Below, in pieces: positions 9,667 to 20,168 of a stretch of DNA of 64,000 nt. The first letter of the stretch is position 1; each line of letters begins with the position of its first letter. Source of the DNA: Pseudomonadota bacterium (GTDB taxonomy: Bacteria; Desulfobacterota; Binatia; Binatales; Binataceae); contig JAJPIL010000022.1 in NCBI GenBank assembly GCA_021324755.1, positions 109,277 through 173,276 on the forward strand. The letters are read 5' to 3'. Under the pieces are notes generated by a model. The model was not told the origin of the DNA, ran no database searches, and was given only the letters and a program-made list of their open reading frames with translations. Position numbers and translations under genes: made by a program.

Positions 9667-10602
9667 ATGGGGCTACGGGCGAAACGTTACTTGCATGACG
9701 CGATAAGGCGCTACGATCTGCGAGGTTGGCTGACGCGCGCTCTCACTAGGGCTTGTATCCGTTTTCTTACCCGCCCTGTCAAACAGTATCAGCTTAAGAT
9801 TCCTGTCGATACGGCTCGCCTTAAGCGATTTATCGCGAAGGGAGATGTAGTGCTGGTCGAGGGTAACGAGCGAATCAGTGAAATTATCAAGTACTTGACC
9901 CAAAGCTCGTGGTCGCATGCCGCGCTTTACGTTGGCGATGAACCTTTAAAGCGCTTGCCCGCTCTTAAGGATTCGCTTATCGAGCGTTTTGGGGAGGAGT
10001 CTAAGTACTTGCTCGTTGAGGCGCTACCAGACCAAGGGGTGGTGCTCTCTCCGCTGGTAAAGTATAGCTCGTTTAATATTCGAGTGTGTCGACCTTACAA
10101 TTTGACCCGCCGCGATTTAGACCGGCTCTTGACGATGGCGCTTGCTCAAGTTGGACATCAGTACGACCTCAAAAACGTTTTGGATCTGGCCCGTTACTTT
10201 TTCCCCTTTACTCTTTTGCCTAGGCGTTGGCAGCGCCAAGTTTTCAACTTCGGCAGCGGCGAGCCGACGCGCGTAATCTGCTCCAGTATGATCGCGTCTT
10301 TGTTTCATGAGATAAAATTTCCGATCATTCCCCACATCGAGTTGGTAAACGATAGCGCACCCGAAGAGCCACGGTTTTTGGCGGTGCTGAGGGAGTGGCT
10401 TGGTTGGCGTCCTGCCGGGCGGTTAGAGGTATTCAAGCCCACGCCGTCAACACTTATTATTCCGCGCGACTTTGATTTGTCTCCTTATTTTGAGGTCGTA
10501 AAGTTCAACATTATCGAGGAGCTCAAGTTCGACTATCGCCGCATCGCGTGGGTCGACGAGCTTGGGCAGTCGCATGAGACTAAGCTAAACGGTTCTCGTT
10601 AG
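9667..10602 (+). CDS. YiiX/YebB-like permuted NlpC/P60-type cysteine hydrolase
   Basis: GDVVLVEGNERISEIIKYLTQSSWSHAALYVGDE (His block) and VICSSMIASLFHEI (Cys block), permuted papain-like order. Confidence 0.8.
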   Translation: MGLRAKRYLHDAIRRYDLRGWLTRALTRACIRFLTRPVKQYQLKIPVDTARLKRFIAKGDVVLVEGNERISEIIKYLTQSSWSHAALYVGDEPLKRLPALKDSLIERFGEESKYLLVEALPDQGVVLSPLVKYSSFNIRVCRPYNLTRRDLDRLLTMALAQVGHQYDLKNVLDLARYFFPFTLLPRRWQRQVFNFGSGEPTRVICSSMIASLFHEIKFPIIPHIELVNDSAPEEPRFLAVLREWLGWRPAGRLEVFKPTPSTLIIPRDFDLSPYFEVVKFNIIEELKFDYRRIAWVDELGQSHETKLNGSR

Positions 10603-10617
10603 CCGGTGATTGCGTAG

Positions 10618-10670
10618 CCCCAAAAGGTTTGCCAAGCTAGTTGTTGTTAGCTGCCTTAACCTTTTTGGGG
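10618..10670. other. Strong two-part stem-loop between the hydrolase and the next small ORF
   Basis: CCCCAAAAGGTT ... AACCTTTTTGGGG outer arms (one extra T) and AGCTA-gttgttgt-TAGCT inner arms. Confidence 0.55.
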
Positions 10671-10677
10671 ATACACG

Positions 10678-10965
10678 TTGCGACAGAGCATGAGGGACAA
10701 CAATGGCTCACTGGAGCGAGAGGCTTTGGAGCGCCGTATCGCGAAAATACTCCATCGTCACTGCAATTTTGGCTGGGCGCACTACTACATCCCGAGCGAA
10801 AAGTTTCCAAGCCTAATTGAGGAGTTAGTAGAACTGCTCGCCCCGCAGGGCGAGGTTTGCCATGAGGAAGTAGTGCGGGCGCTGCTCAAACTAAAGCACG
10901 TGGGGTCGGAGCAGGAGCGAGCCGAAGCTCTGCAACGTGAATTCGTGATTTGCAAAAGGAAATAA
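10678..10965 (+). CDS. Hypothetical small helical protein (~91-95 aa)
   Basis: Complete ORF with coding-like composition (LEREALERRIAKILHRHCNFGWAHYYIPSEKFPSLIEELVELL); TTG at 10678 or ATG at 10690. Confidence 0.5.
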   Translation: MRQSMRDNNGSLEREALERRIAKILHRHCNFGWAHYYIPSEKFPSLIEELVELLAPQGEVCHEEVVRALLKLKHVGSEQERAEALQREFVICKRK

Positions 10966-11042
10966 GGCGGGCGCAGTTCACCAAGGTTTGTCTTCTCACT
11001 GTAACGATAATACCGGTTGAGTTATCAATTAGCCTTATCCTT

Positions 11043-13853
11043 TCAGCACAGAGGGACTTTTCTCGCCGTAAGTTCGTGTGCTTCGGCTAGGGCGACTCTG
11101 CCGGCGTTTGTGGCAAAGCGTTCGTGCAGAGGACTGATCATCGTCCCAACCGCCACCATTCTGAACGCCATACGGGCAAGGTTGGTAAACGGCGCCGGCA
11201 CCAGCTCAGCCGCGTCTTTGAACTCCGCCAGCGTCTGGTTATCCCAGCCGAACAAGCCGGTCAAAAACATGTAAATCGGTAGCGAGCCGAATAGACATAT
11301 AGCGACCAGCGCCCATGAACCGATCGGATGATCGGCGCCGCTAGGCAGTAGACGAACGATCGTCGCCAGAATCGAGTAGCTTGCTATCCCAGAAAGCAAC
11401 GGATTGACCAGGGTTTGCCACACGCTGAGCGCCGGAGTGATTACCCTAGACACCATCAATGTCCATCCGACAACCGCCTTTAGCAACGAGGAGAGGCCAA
11501 AGGCATAGAACAAGCCCGGAAAGCCAAAATGCTTCATGAGCGCCCAGGCGAGTACGATTCGCGAACCGTGTTCCAGAGCGGCCGCCCATGTAAATAGCCC
11601 GGTGTTTCCTACGCCTTGGAAAACCTGATCAGGGAGCCGACCCGCGAAATCGATCGCCCGCCAGAGATGCGCAAGAAATAGCACCTGGGCGACGCGAGAA
11701 AACTGCGCCGGCAACAAGCCGTGAACCATCACAGCGCTGAATGCGATAAAAGCACCGCCCAACATCGTCGTTACCATCGCTCCCCATCGCAGCCCTTGGT
11801 CCAGGTAGTAGCGAGTTAGCCCGAGCATACCGTGCGAGTAGCTCTCCGAGATGCTGGGCATCAGGGTGATGAATATGTACGTGCCGGTTTCGATATATGC
11901 GAAGGTAAGCATGTAGCATATGACCCACAGCTCATTCAGTTCCAGAAAGTCCGGCAACGCCAGTACCATCAAAAGCGGTATCAACGCCCAACTAAGCGCG
12001 GTTATCAGCGAACCCAAAGTCAGCTTAAAGCCGTAGATAAGCGAACGCCTGACCGTGTCGCGGTCGAAATGGGCTAGAAATAGGGTGCTCAGCTTAAAGC
12101 CCACCGCTCGGTAAAACAGTGCGCATAAAGCAGCGATCGACAAGTTCGCGATCACGCCTCCGATCGCGGCACCGAACGCCGCTCCCATTCCTTCGCCGTA
12201 GATGGGATGGGCTAGTCCCCATTTGCGTCCCAAAAGGCTGCATACCATCGAAGGTACGGGCGCAAGCACGTAGGTCAAAACGATAAGAAACTGGGAGTAG
12301 TCGAATCGTTGAAGCGCACGAAAAAAGTTGAAGAAAATCGACACAAACCCCGGAAAAAGAGTATAGGCGTGCAAAACTACAAGCCACGCTAAAAACGCCA
12401 TTGAGGTGCGCGGCAACCAGACGGCTGCCCCCAGGGCGAGAGCTGTGACCGCGAGACTTCCGGTCAAAGCATGGAACCAGACAAAAAACTGGGCGTACGC
12501 GATCGCTCGGGCAGGGTCGGTCACGCGAAACTCGGCAAAATACTTCACCATCGCCTGTCCGGTCCCCAGGTCAAGGAGCGCAAAGAAGAAAGGCATAAAT
12601 TGGCTCACTGCCGCAGCTGCACCACGCGCTTCCACGAAGGGATTTATGAAGTTGCGCTCGATGTAAAAAGTCGTGGCAAAGTTAAAAGGGATCATTACAA
12701 AAAGCGCGAGCAGGTAATTGTAGAGAAATCCGCTAAGTGGACGGTGAAAACCAATCAGTTCCCATCTGGGATCGCTTCGGTCGCCTCGTAATTTGTTCGA
12801 AACGGCATATCTAAAGGCGTTATTAGCGGACGATTCGTCTAGCTGCGGGTCTGATTCGAGCGAACGCTTAGGTGCCTGGCGGCCAGACGCTACCGGTAGA
12901 CGAACTTCGAGCAACTTTTCGGGATGGTTTAAACTTGTCCGGCGGACGATCACGAACGCGACCGACAAAAGGGCGCATATCGTAATTAGGAATATTGCGA
13001 GCACTACGACGTCGCCGCGCTTAGGCACGGGCGAGGCCACCCACTGGCTGAAGTTCGAAACCTTTAGCCGCGCAGCGTCGCGACTCAAGAAATAAAGAAG
13101 CCAGTTGAAGTACGGCCAGCGCTGCAATTCGTAGTTCTCGCCCGTCTCGTTAAGGCTCAATAACTCAAGTAGACCGACCGATTGGGTGGTCTGGGTAGCT
13201 GGTTGGAGCCAAGTCGTCAGAACGTAGATGCGGCCTTTGGCGATTTCGAGCCGAAGCAGAATTGGTGTGCCTGGGCTTACGCGATCGCTGCGAGCTGTGG
13301 CAACTAGAACCTCGCCCCTTGTGCGCGTGCTTGAAGAAAGCCGGACCACAGTCCGCTGATAAACTCTTCCCGCAGAGCGCCAATTGGCCTGTGAGGCAAG
13401 AGCGCTCGTGGGCGGGCCCACGTACTGGAGTATCGCAGCTATCTCTTCCAGTCGCTGCGCGCGCCCTTTTCCCCCTCCGACGTTCACTTGCGCGCTTTGA
13501 GTGAGAGCGTTGTCCGTCAGGAAAGCTACTGAAGCGGACGGAGTGTGCTCGCCTAAAATCAGCAACATTCCAGTCCCCTGTTCGACCTGCGTCTTCAACA
13601 GCTCGAGTTCGCGCCCTGGTGCAGGCAGCGCTTCTTGAACCACGACGGTTTGGGCCTGGCTAAGTGTGCTTGTGCGCTCGGCTGAAGGATCGAGCAAAAG
13701 GCGGTCGAGTACGGACTTCTCGCTTCCCAGGTAGTAAAAACGAAATTTCTCGGTAGATGCCCAAGTTGGAGAACAAGTTGGCGCCAAGATTGACAGGAGC
13801 CATACCAACGTTAGTTGGAGAAAGGCACAAATCGCTCTGGGTTTAGTTAACAT
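11043..13853 (-). CDS. Fusion: extracytoplasmic GATase-like domain + MOP-superfamily polysaccharide flippase
   Basis: Likely start at internal ATG (13853) with signal peptide MLTKPRAICAFLQLTLVWLLSILAP; ~270-aa soluble domain (VVVQEALPAPGRELELLKTQVEQGTGMLLILGEHT), TM anchor, then many-TM Wzx/MATE-like region (FNFATTFYIERNFINPFVEARG...). Confidence 0.75.
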   Translation of the reverse strand: MLTKPRAICAFLQLTLVWLLSILAPTCSPTWASTEKFRFYYLGSEKSVLDRLLLDPSAERTSTLSQAQTVVVQEALPAPGRELELLKTQVEQGTGMLLILGEHTPSASVAFLTDNALTQSAQVNVGGGKGRAQRLEEIAAILQYVGPPTSALASQANWRSAGRVYQRTVVRLSSSTRTRGEVLVATARSDRVSPGTPILLRLEIAKGRIYVLTTWLQPATQTTQSVGLLELLSLNETGENYELQRWPYFNWLLYFLSRDAARLKVSNFSQWVASPVPKRGDVVVLAIFLITICALLSVAFVIVRRTSLNHPEKLLEVRLPVASGRQAPKRSLESDPQLDESSANNAFRYAVSNKLRGDRSDPRWELIGFHRPLSGFLYNYLLALFVMIPFNFATTFYIERNFINPFVEARGAAAAVSQFMPFFFALLDLGTGQAMVKYFAEFRVTDPARAIAYAQFFVWFHALTGSLAVTALALGAAVWLPRTSMAFLAWLVVLHAYTLFPGFVSIFFNFFRALQRFDYSQFLIVLTYVLAPVPSMVCSLLGRKWGLAHPIYGEGMGAAFGAAIGGVIANLSIAALCALFYRAVGFKLSTLFLAHFDRDTVRRSLIYGFKLTLGSLITALSWALIPLLMVLALPDFLELNELWVICYMLTFAYIETGTYIFITLMPSISESYSHGMLGLTRYYLDQGLRWGAMVTTMLGGAFIAFSAVMVHGLLPAQFSRVAQVLFLAHLWRAIDFAGRLPDQVFQGVGNTGLFTWAAALEHGSRIVLAWALMKHFGFPGLFYAFGLSSLLKAVVGWTLMVSRVITPALSVWQTLVNPLLSGIASYSILATIVRLLPSGADHPIGSWALVAICLFGSLPIYMFLTGLFGWDNQTLAEFKDAAELVPAPFTNLARMAFRMVAVGTMISPLHERFATNAGRVALAEAHELTARKVPLC

Positions 13854-14473
13854 AGTGATAGGTACTTCTCGGAGAAAGCTCGGTCTGGGACATTGTCTAC
13901 CCTCCGCGACCGAATGTAGCGAACATAGCATGTCCATGCGCCTTGGGAGCCGAGGGATCCGGCTTGCCGACCAATTTGACAGTTGATAGCGTGGCTGCCA
14001 ACTCTTACCGTGCATGCCGTCGCTTTGCGCGACATTTTACTTGGTTTTGAGCAAGCATTGTCCTACCGAGCACAAATCCGGGCGGGTATCAATCGTTTAA
14101 GGACGTCCCCGATGCGGAAAAGAGGTTAGCTGTGGAGCGGCGAGTCTGTAAGCGCGGTTCAAAAACCGGTTAAACGGCGAAAAAGTGGGGACTGATTGCC
14201 TGAACGTTCACGACGTTGTCGTTGGGTTAGAACCTGCTTGCGGATGATATAAGGCCGCCTTTTGCAATCTCGTTCAATAGTAACTGTGGCGCATTTTTAA
14301 GGGCCAAAGTAAAAACCGATATGCACGCGCAGGTCGATACTATCAGGCGAAGTAGTGCGTCTTGCAAGGCGCGTTGCAAGAATTGAAATAGTCCGGTTGG
14401 AGGTGAGTTAGCCGGCTGCGAGCTCGTTTGAGGGTGTACATCTTTAAGTAAGAAAAGATAGGAGGTCGTTACA

Positions 14474-14992
14474 GTGGAAGCGTTAGAAGCGATTTTAAGT
14501 CGGCGAGTCGTCAGAGCATTTTCGAATAAACCAGTTCAACTGAGCGACCTCGTAAAAATTATCGATGCTGGCCGACATGCGATGAGCGCCCGAAACCTTC
14601 AGCCTTGGCATTTTATCATTGTGCGAGATGTTGCCACGATCCGAAAACTGGGCGAGCTTTGCTCGACCGGCCGTTTTGTGGCTGACGCGCCTTGTGCCAT
14701 AGTTGTGTTGAAAGATAAAACTAACGTCCGCTGGGCCGATATAGATTGCGCCCAAGCGGTGCAGAACATGGCCAATGCCGCGTGGGCTCTTGGTCTGGGG
14801 ACCTGTTGGGTGGGCAACTTCGACGGGCAGAAGATAGCAGAGATACTCGGTGTGTCGGATAATTGGGCAGTTTTTACCGTGCTTCCCTTTGGCTATCCCA
14901 GTCCGAACCAGCCGCCCTCGAGTCAGCGCCTGCGGCCACGCTCGCAGACGGTCGATTTGGAGAGATTCGGCCAACCGCTGGCAAGTGTTTAG
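14474..14992 (+). CDS. Nitroreductase family protein
   Basis: EAILSRRVVRAFSNKPV...ARNLQPWHFIIV...ADIDCAQAVQNMANAAWALGLGTCWVGNFD; GTG start with upstream AGGAGG. Confidence 0.88.
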   Translation: MEALEAILSRRVVRAFSNKPVQLSDLVKIIDAGRHAMSARNLQPWHFIIVRDVATIRKLGELCSTGRFVADAPCAIVVLKDKTNVRWADIDCAQAVQNMANAAWALGLGTCWVGNFDGQKIAEILGVSDNWAVFTVLPFGYPSPNQPPSSQRLRPRSQTVDLERFGQPLASV

Positions 14993-15288
14993 GCACTTTA
15001 GCTCGCGGTTTTTGACGCGGCCATCGGGTGCGGCTCCTCGAACTATCTTCGCGTAAGATACGGGTAGGTTTGGACGCCGCTTAGTAGCTATACTAGGTTT
15101 CGGGTCAGGTCGGTTGTCTGGATCGGGCCGCGCCTCGAAGAGTTTAAGCTTTTGCAGCTAAGTGGTTCCTTTTAAAAGGCGAGTCTTTGTTAGGCGGCAG
15201 CGGTTTGTTCTTTTAATCTGGTTTTTGTTTAGGGTTGAAGCTTCTCTGATGTGTCCTCAGCGTTAAATGGAGGGGATTTGGGTTTACG

Positions 15289-15726
15289 ATGAAGGTGCAA
15301 GAAGTAGAACCTCGCCAGGCGTTTGAACTTTTGCAACAGGACCCGCAAGCGGTCTATCTCGATGTGCGCACCGAAGAAGAGTTTGCCCGTGGCCATGTAC
15401 CGCGGGCGCTTAACATTCCGGTGGTTTTTCCCAAGGGGCCCGGTCAGTGGGAGCCTAACGAGAAGTTCTTGGCGGCAGTAGAAGCTCTGCTGGACAAGGG
15501 TCAGAGGATAGTAGTTGGATGCGCCATGGGCGGAAGGTCGCGCAGGGCGTGTGAGATAATGATGGAGGCTGGCTTTGAGCGGGTTGTGAACTTGCGCGGA
15601 GGATTTTCGGGGCAGCGGGATCATAGCGGTCAAATCGTTGCCCAAGGGTGGTGTGACGCGGGCCTTCCGGTGGCTCGCGACGGAACGCCCTACAGCGAGA
15701 TTCTTGCCAAATTAAAACTCGCTTAA
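15289..15726 (+). CDS. Rhodanese-like domain protein
   Basis: VYLDVRTEEEFARGHVPRALNIP and catalytic loop VVGCAMGGRSRRAC. Confidence 0.88.
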   Translation: MKVQEVEPRQAFELLQQDPQAVYLDVRTEEEFARGHVPRALNIPVVFPKGPGQWEPNEKFLAAVEALLDKGQRIVVGCAMGGRSRRACEIMMEAGFERVVNLRGGFSGQRDHSGQIVAQGWCDAGLPVARDGTPYSEILAKLKLA

Positions 15727-15974
15727 GCCTTGAGCTGACTAAAACGTTGTGGTGTAGACTGGCACGAATTCGGTTCTGTGCGTTCTCCGACAATGGGAAA
15801 GGGCGTTTAGCTTACTTTATTCGCCAGGGAGTGACGCCCACTCCCGCCGACACATGCATTCCTTGGATATTTGTGTTCCTGGCGAAGCTGCAGATGAGAC
15901 GCCTCGGCAGGGCAAGGGTTTTGCAACAGTAGACAGTCGGCCTTGCGGGCCAATAGCGTAATTTTTATAAGCAC

Positions 15975-16625
15975 ATGGCGATAAGACTCACCCGTATTTA
16001 CACTCGAAGCGGAGACAAAGGGCTTACCGGCTTGGTCGGCGGAGCCCGTGTACCGAAAGACAGTCTTAGAGTGGAAGCCTACGGCACCGTCGACGAGTTG
16101 AACGCGGTGGTGGGAATCGTTCGCACCCTTACGCCGAATTTCCGGGAAAAGCTCGGAGACGATTATCAGTGGTACTCAGACATGCTGAGGCGGCTTCAGA
16201 ACGAACTTTTCGACGTGGGTAGCGAGTTGGCGACGCCACCGGGTTTGGATTACCCAGGACGCTACCAGATAAGCCAAGCCGAGGTCACGGCGCTTGAGCG
16301 GGAGATCGACCGCATGCAGGAAGAACTAGAGCCGCTTAACTCGTTCACGCTTCCCGGAGGCGGACAGTTGAACGCGATGCTTCATCTGGCGCGTACCGTA
16401 TGTCGGCGAGCCGAGCGCGTATGCTGGGCTTTGCGCCGCGCCGAAGAAGTAAACGAGCATCTGCTGGCTTACCTCAACAGGTTAAGCGATCATCTTTTCG
16501 TGCAGTCGCGTTGGGTGGCTAAAAGGCTGGGCGAGCCGGAATTTCTGTGGGAGCGCGGTTTGCGGCGCGACCCCAAAGCGGCGCGCGAAGCTCGACGAAA
16601 ACAGGCACAAGAGTCTCAAGATTGA
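15975..16625 (+). CDS. PduO-type cob(I)alamin adenosyltransferase
   Basis: RIYTRSGDKGLTGLVGGARVPKDSLRVEAYGTVDELNAVVG...FTLPGGGQLNAMLHLARTVCRRAER. Confidence 0.93.
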   Translation: MAIRLTRIYTRSGDKGLTGLVGGARVPKDSLRVEAYGTVDELNAVVGIVRTLTPNFREKLGDDYQWYSDMLRRLQNELFDVGSELATPPGLDYPGRYQISQAEVTALEREIDRMQEELEPLNSFTLPGGGQLNAMLHLARTVCRRAERVCWALRRAEEVNEHLLAYLNRLSDHLFVQSRWVAKRLGEPEFLWERGLRRDPKAAREARRKQAQESQD

Positions 16626-16653
16626 GCAGGCGGGCACGAATCGAACACGGCAT

Positions 16654-17349
16654 ATGGAAAAACAAAACAATATATATCTGCGTCAGCTCCAGATCGGTCC
16701 GATGGCCAATTACGTTTACTTGATCGGAGATCCAATCACTCGCAAGGCCGTCGCGGTCGATCCAGCCTGGGATCTCGCAAGAGTTGTCCATACGCTTGAA
16801 ACCGACGGATACGAACTCGACAAAGTGCTACTAACGCACTATCACCCGGACCATCTTGGCGGCGAGCTAATGGGCCAGAAGATCGAAGGCGCGGCCCAAC
16901 TGCTTGCCTCGGCCAAGGTCAAGCTTTACGTCAATCGAGCAGAAGTGCCCTGGGTCAAGCGTGTGGCCGGCCTTTCGGACTCGGACCTGGTCGTGGTCGA
17001 TAGCGGTGACGAAACGCAGGTAGGCAATTTGCGGATAAAATTTATCCACACGCCTGGCCATACGCCCGGATCGCAATGCTTTTTGATCGACAATCTGCTT
17101 ATTTCGGGCGACACGCTTTTTATCGGATCCTGCGGGCGAATTGACTTGCCTGGGTCGGACCCTGAGCAGATGTACTACAGCTTGAACCATAAACTTCGCA
17201 ACCTGAGCGACGATACGATTGTCTATCCAGGCCACGCTTACGCCCCCGAGCCGTCTTCGACCATCGGTAGGGAAAAGCGACACAATCCCTACATGCGATT
17301 TGACTCATTGGATGAGTTTTTACGCGCGATGGGTTACGGTCGTCGTTGA
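16654..17349 (+). CDS. MBL-fold hydrolase, glyoxalase II-like
   Basis: LLTHYHPDHLGGE, FIHTPGHTPGSQCFLIDNLLISGDTLFIGSCGRIDLPG. Confidence 0.92.
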   Translation: MEKQNNIYLRQLQIGPMANYVYLIGDPITRKAVAVDPAWDLARVVHTLETDGYELDKVLLTHYHPDHLGGELMGQKIEGAAQLLASAKVKLYVNRAEVPWVKRVAGLSDSDLVVVDSGDETQVGNLRIKFIHTPGHTPGSQCFLIDNLLISGDTLFIGSCGRIDLPGSDPEQMYYSLNHKLRNLSDDTIVYPGHAYAPEPSSTIGREKRHNPYMRFDSLDEFLRAMGYGRR

Positions 17350-17713
17350 TGGCGTTGCAAGCTGGTTTCATCAGAAGCGATTCAACGAATTAGTTCTCAG
17401 TTCCAGGGTTGTTTTTATTCCCGTCTGGACAGTTTTGGCGTTTCCTTGACAACGTCTCGCCGGCCGTGCCGGTGCTTGGTTCTGCCACGGTGGACTCTAA
17501 GCTTACCGTGATAAGCGCGCATGGTAGGGATGCTCTAAAGAGCGGCAGCCAAGAGCCCATAGGAGGGTTACCGATCAGATGTGGATTGGTTTCTTTAACT
17601 GAATCGGTGTTAAGTCTTCGAACGTTGCTGATACCGATGTGGGGCAAGGGGCGGTTGGCGGTCGAGAAGTGGGCGGTTTGGTCAAGTCAGACCTAAAAAA
17701 GGAGACTTGGTGA

Positions 17714-19741
<2,028 letters not shown>

Positions 19742-19752
19742 GGATAGCGCTG

Positions 19753-20040
19753 ATGACGGAAGGCTCTCAGCTCGCCTGCCTACATCTACTGATCAGCGGA
19801 CGCGTGCAAGGGGTAGGTTTTCGCTTCGGAGCAGCTAAGGTCGCACGTGACCTAGGACTACGAGGATGGGTCAGAAACTTGCCCGATGGACGTGTCGAGA
19901 TAATGGCCGAAGGCGAGCGTGCAAAACTTCAGGCATTGCGCGACTGGACAGCTCAGGGACCGCCACTGGCAAAAGTCACAGAGGTCAGGGAAGAATGGCT
20001 CGAATTTAAGGGTAAATTTAGTAGATTCGAGGTACGTTAA
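19753..20040 (+). CDS. acyP: Acylphosphatase
   Basis: [43 protein letters not shown]. Confidence 0.93.
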   Translation: MTEGSQLACLHLLISGRVQGVGFRFGAAKVARDLGLRGWVRNLPDGRVEIMAEGERAKLQALRDWTAQGPPLAKVTEVREEWLEFKGKFSRFEVR

Positions 20041-20072
20041 AGCGGGCACATGCGCCTAGTTGTGCCGCTTTT
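20041..20072 (+). terminator. Putative intrinsic terminator after acyP
   Basis: AGCGGGCACA-tgcgcctagt-TGTGCCGCT (one bulged G) followed by TTTTGTGT. Confidence 0.55.
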
Positions 20073-20168
20073 GTGTGCAGCGAAGTTTATTATAGAATGC
20101 TTGCTTGAGACGAAAGCGCGGGCGCCGAAGATGCGTCCGAGTTAGTAGAAAAAGCGGGAGAATAAGTC

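Noticed and set aside
15727-15974. Possible cobalamin riboswitch upstream of the adenosyltransferase
   Set aside because: There is a GGGAGTG-acgcc-CACTCCC hairpin (15827-15845), but the B12-box and conserved core are not recognisable.
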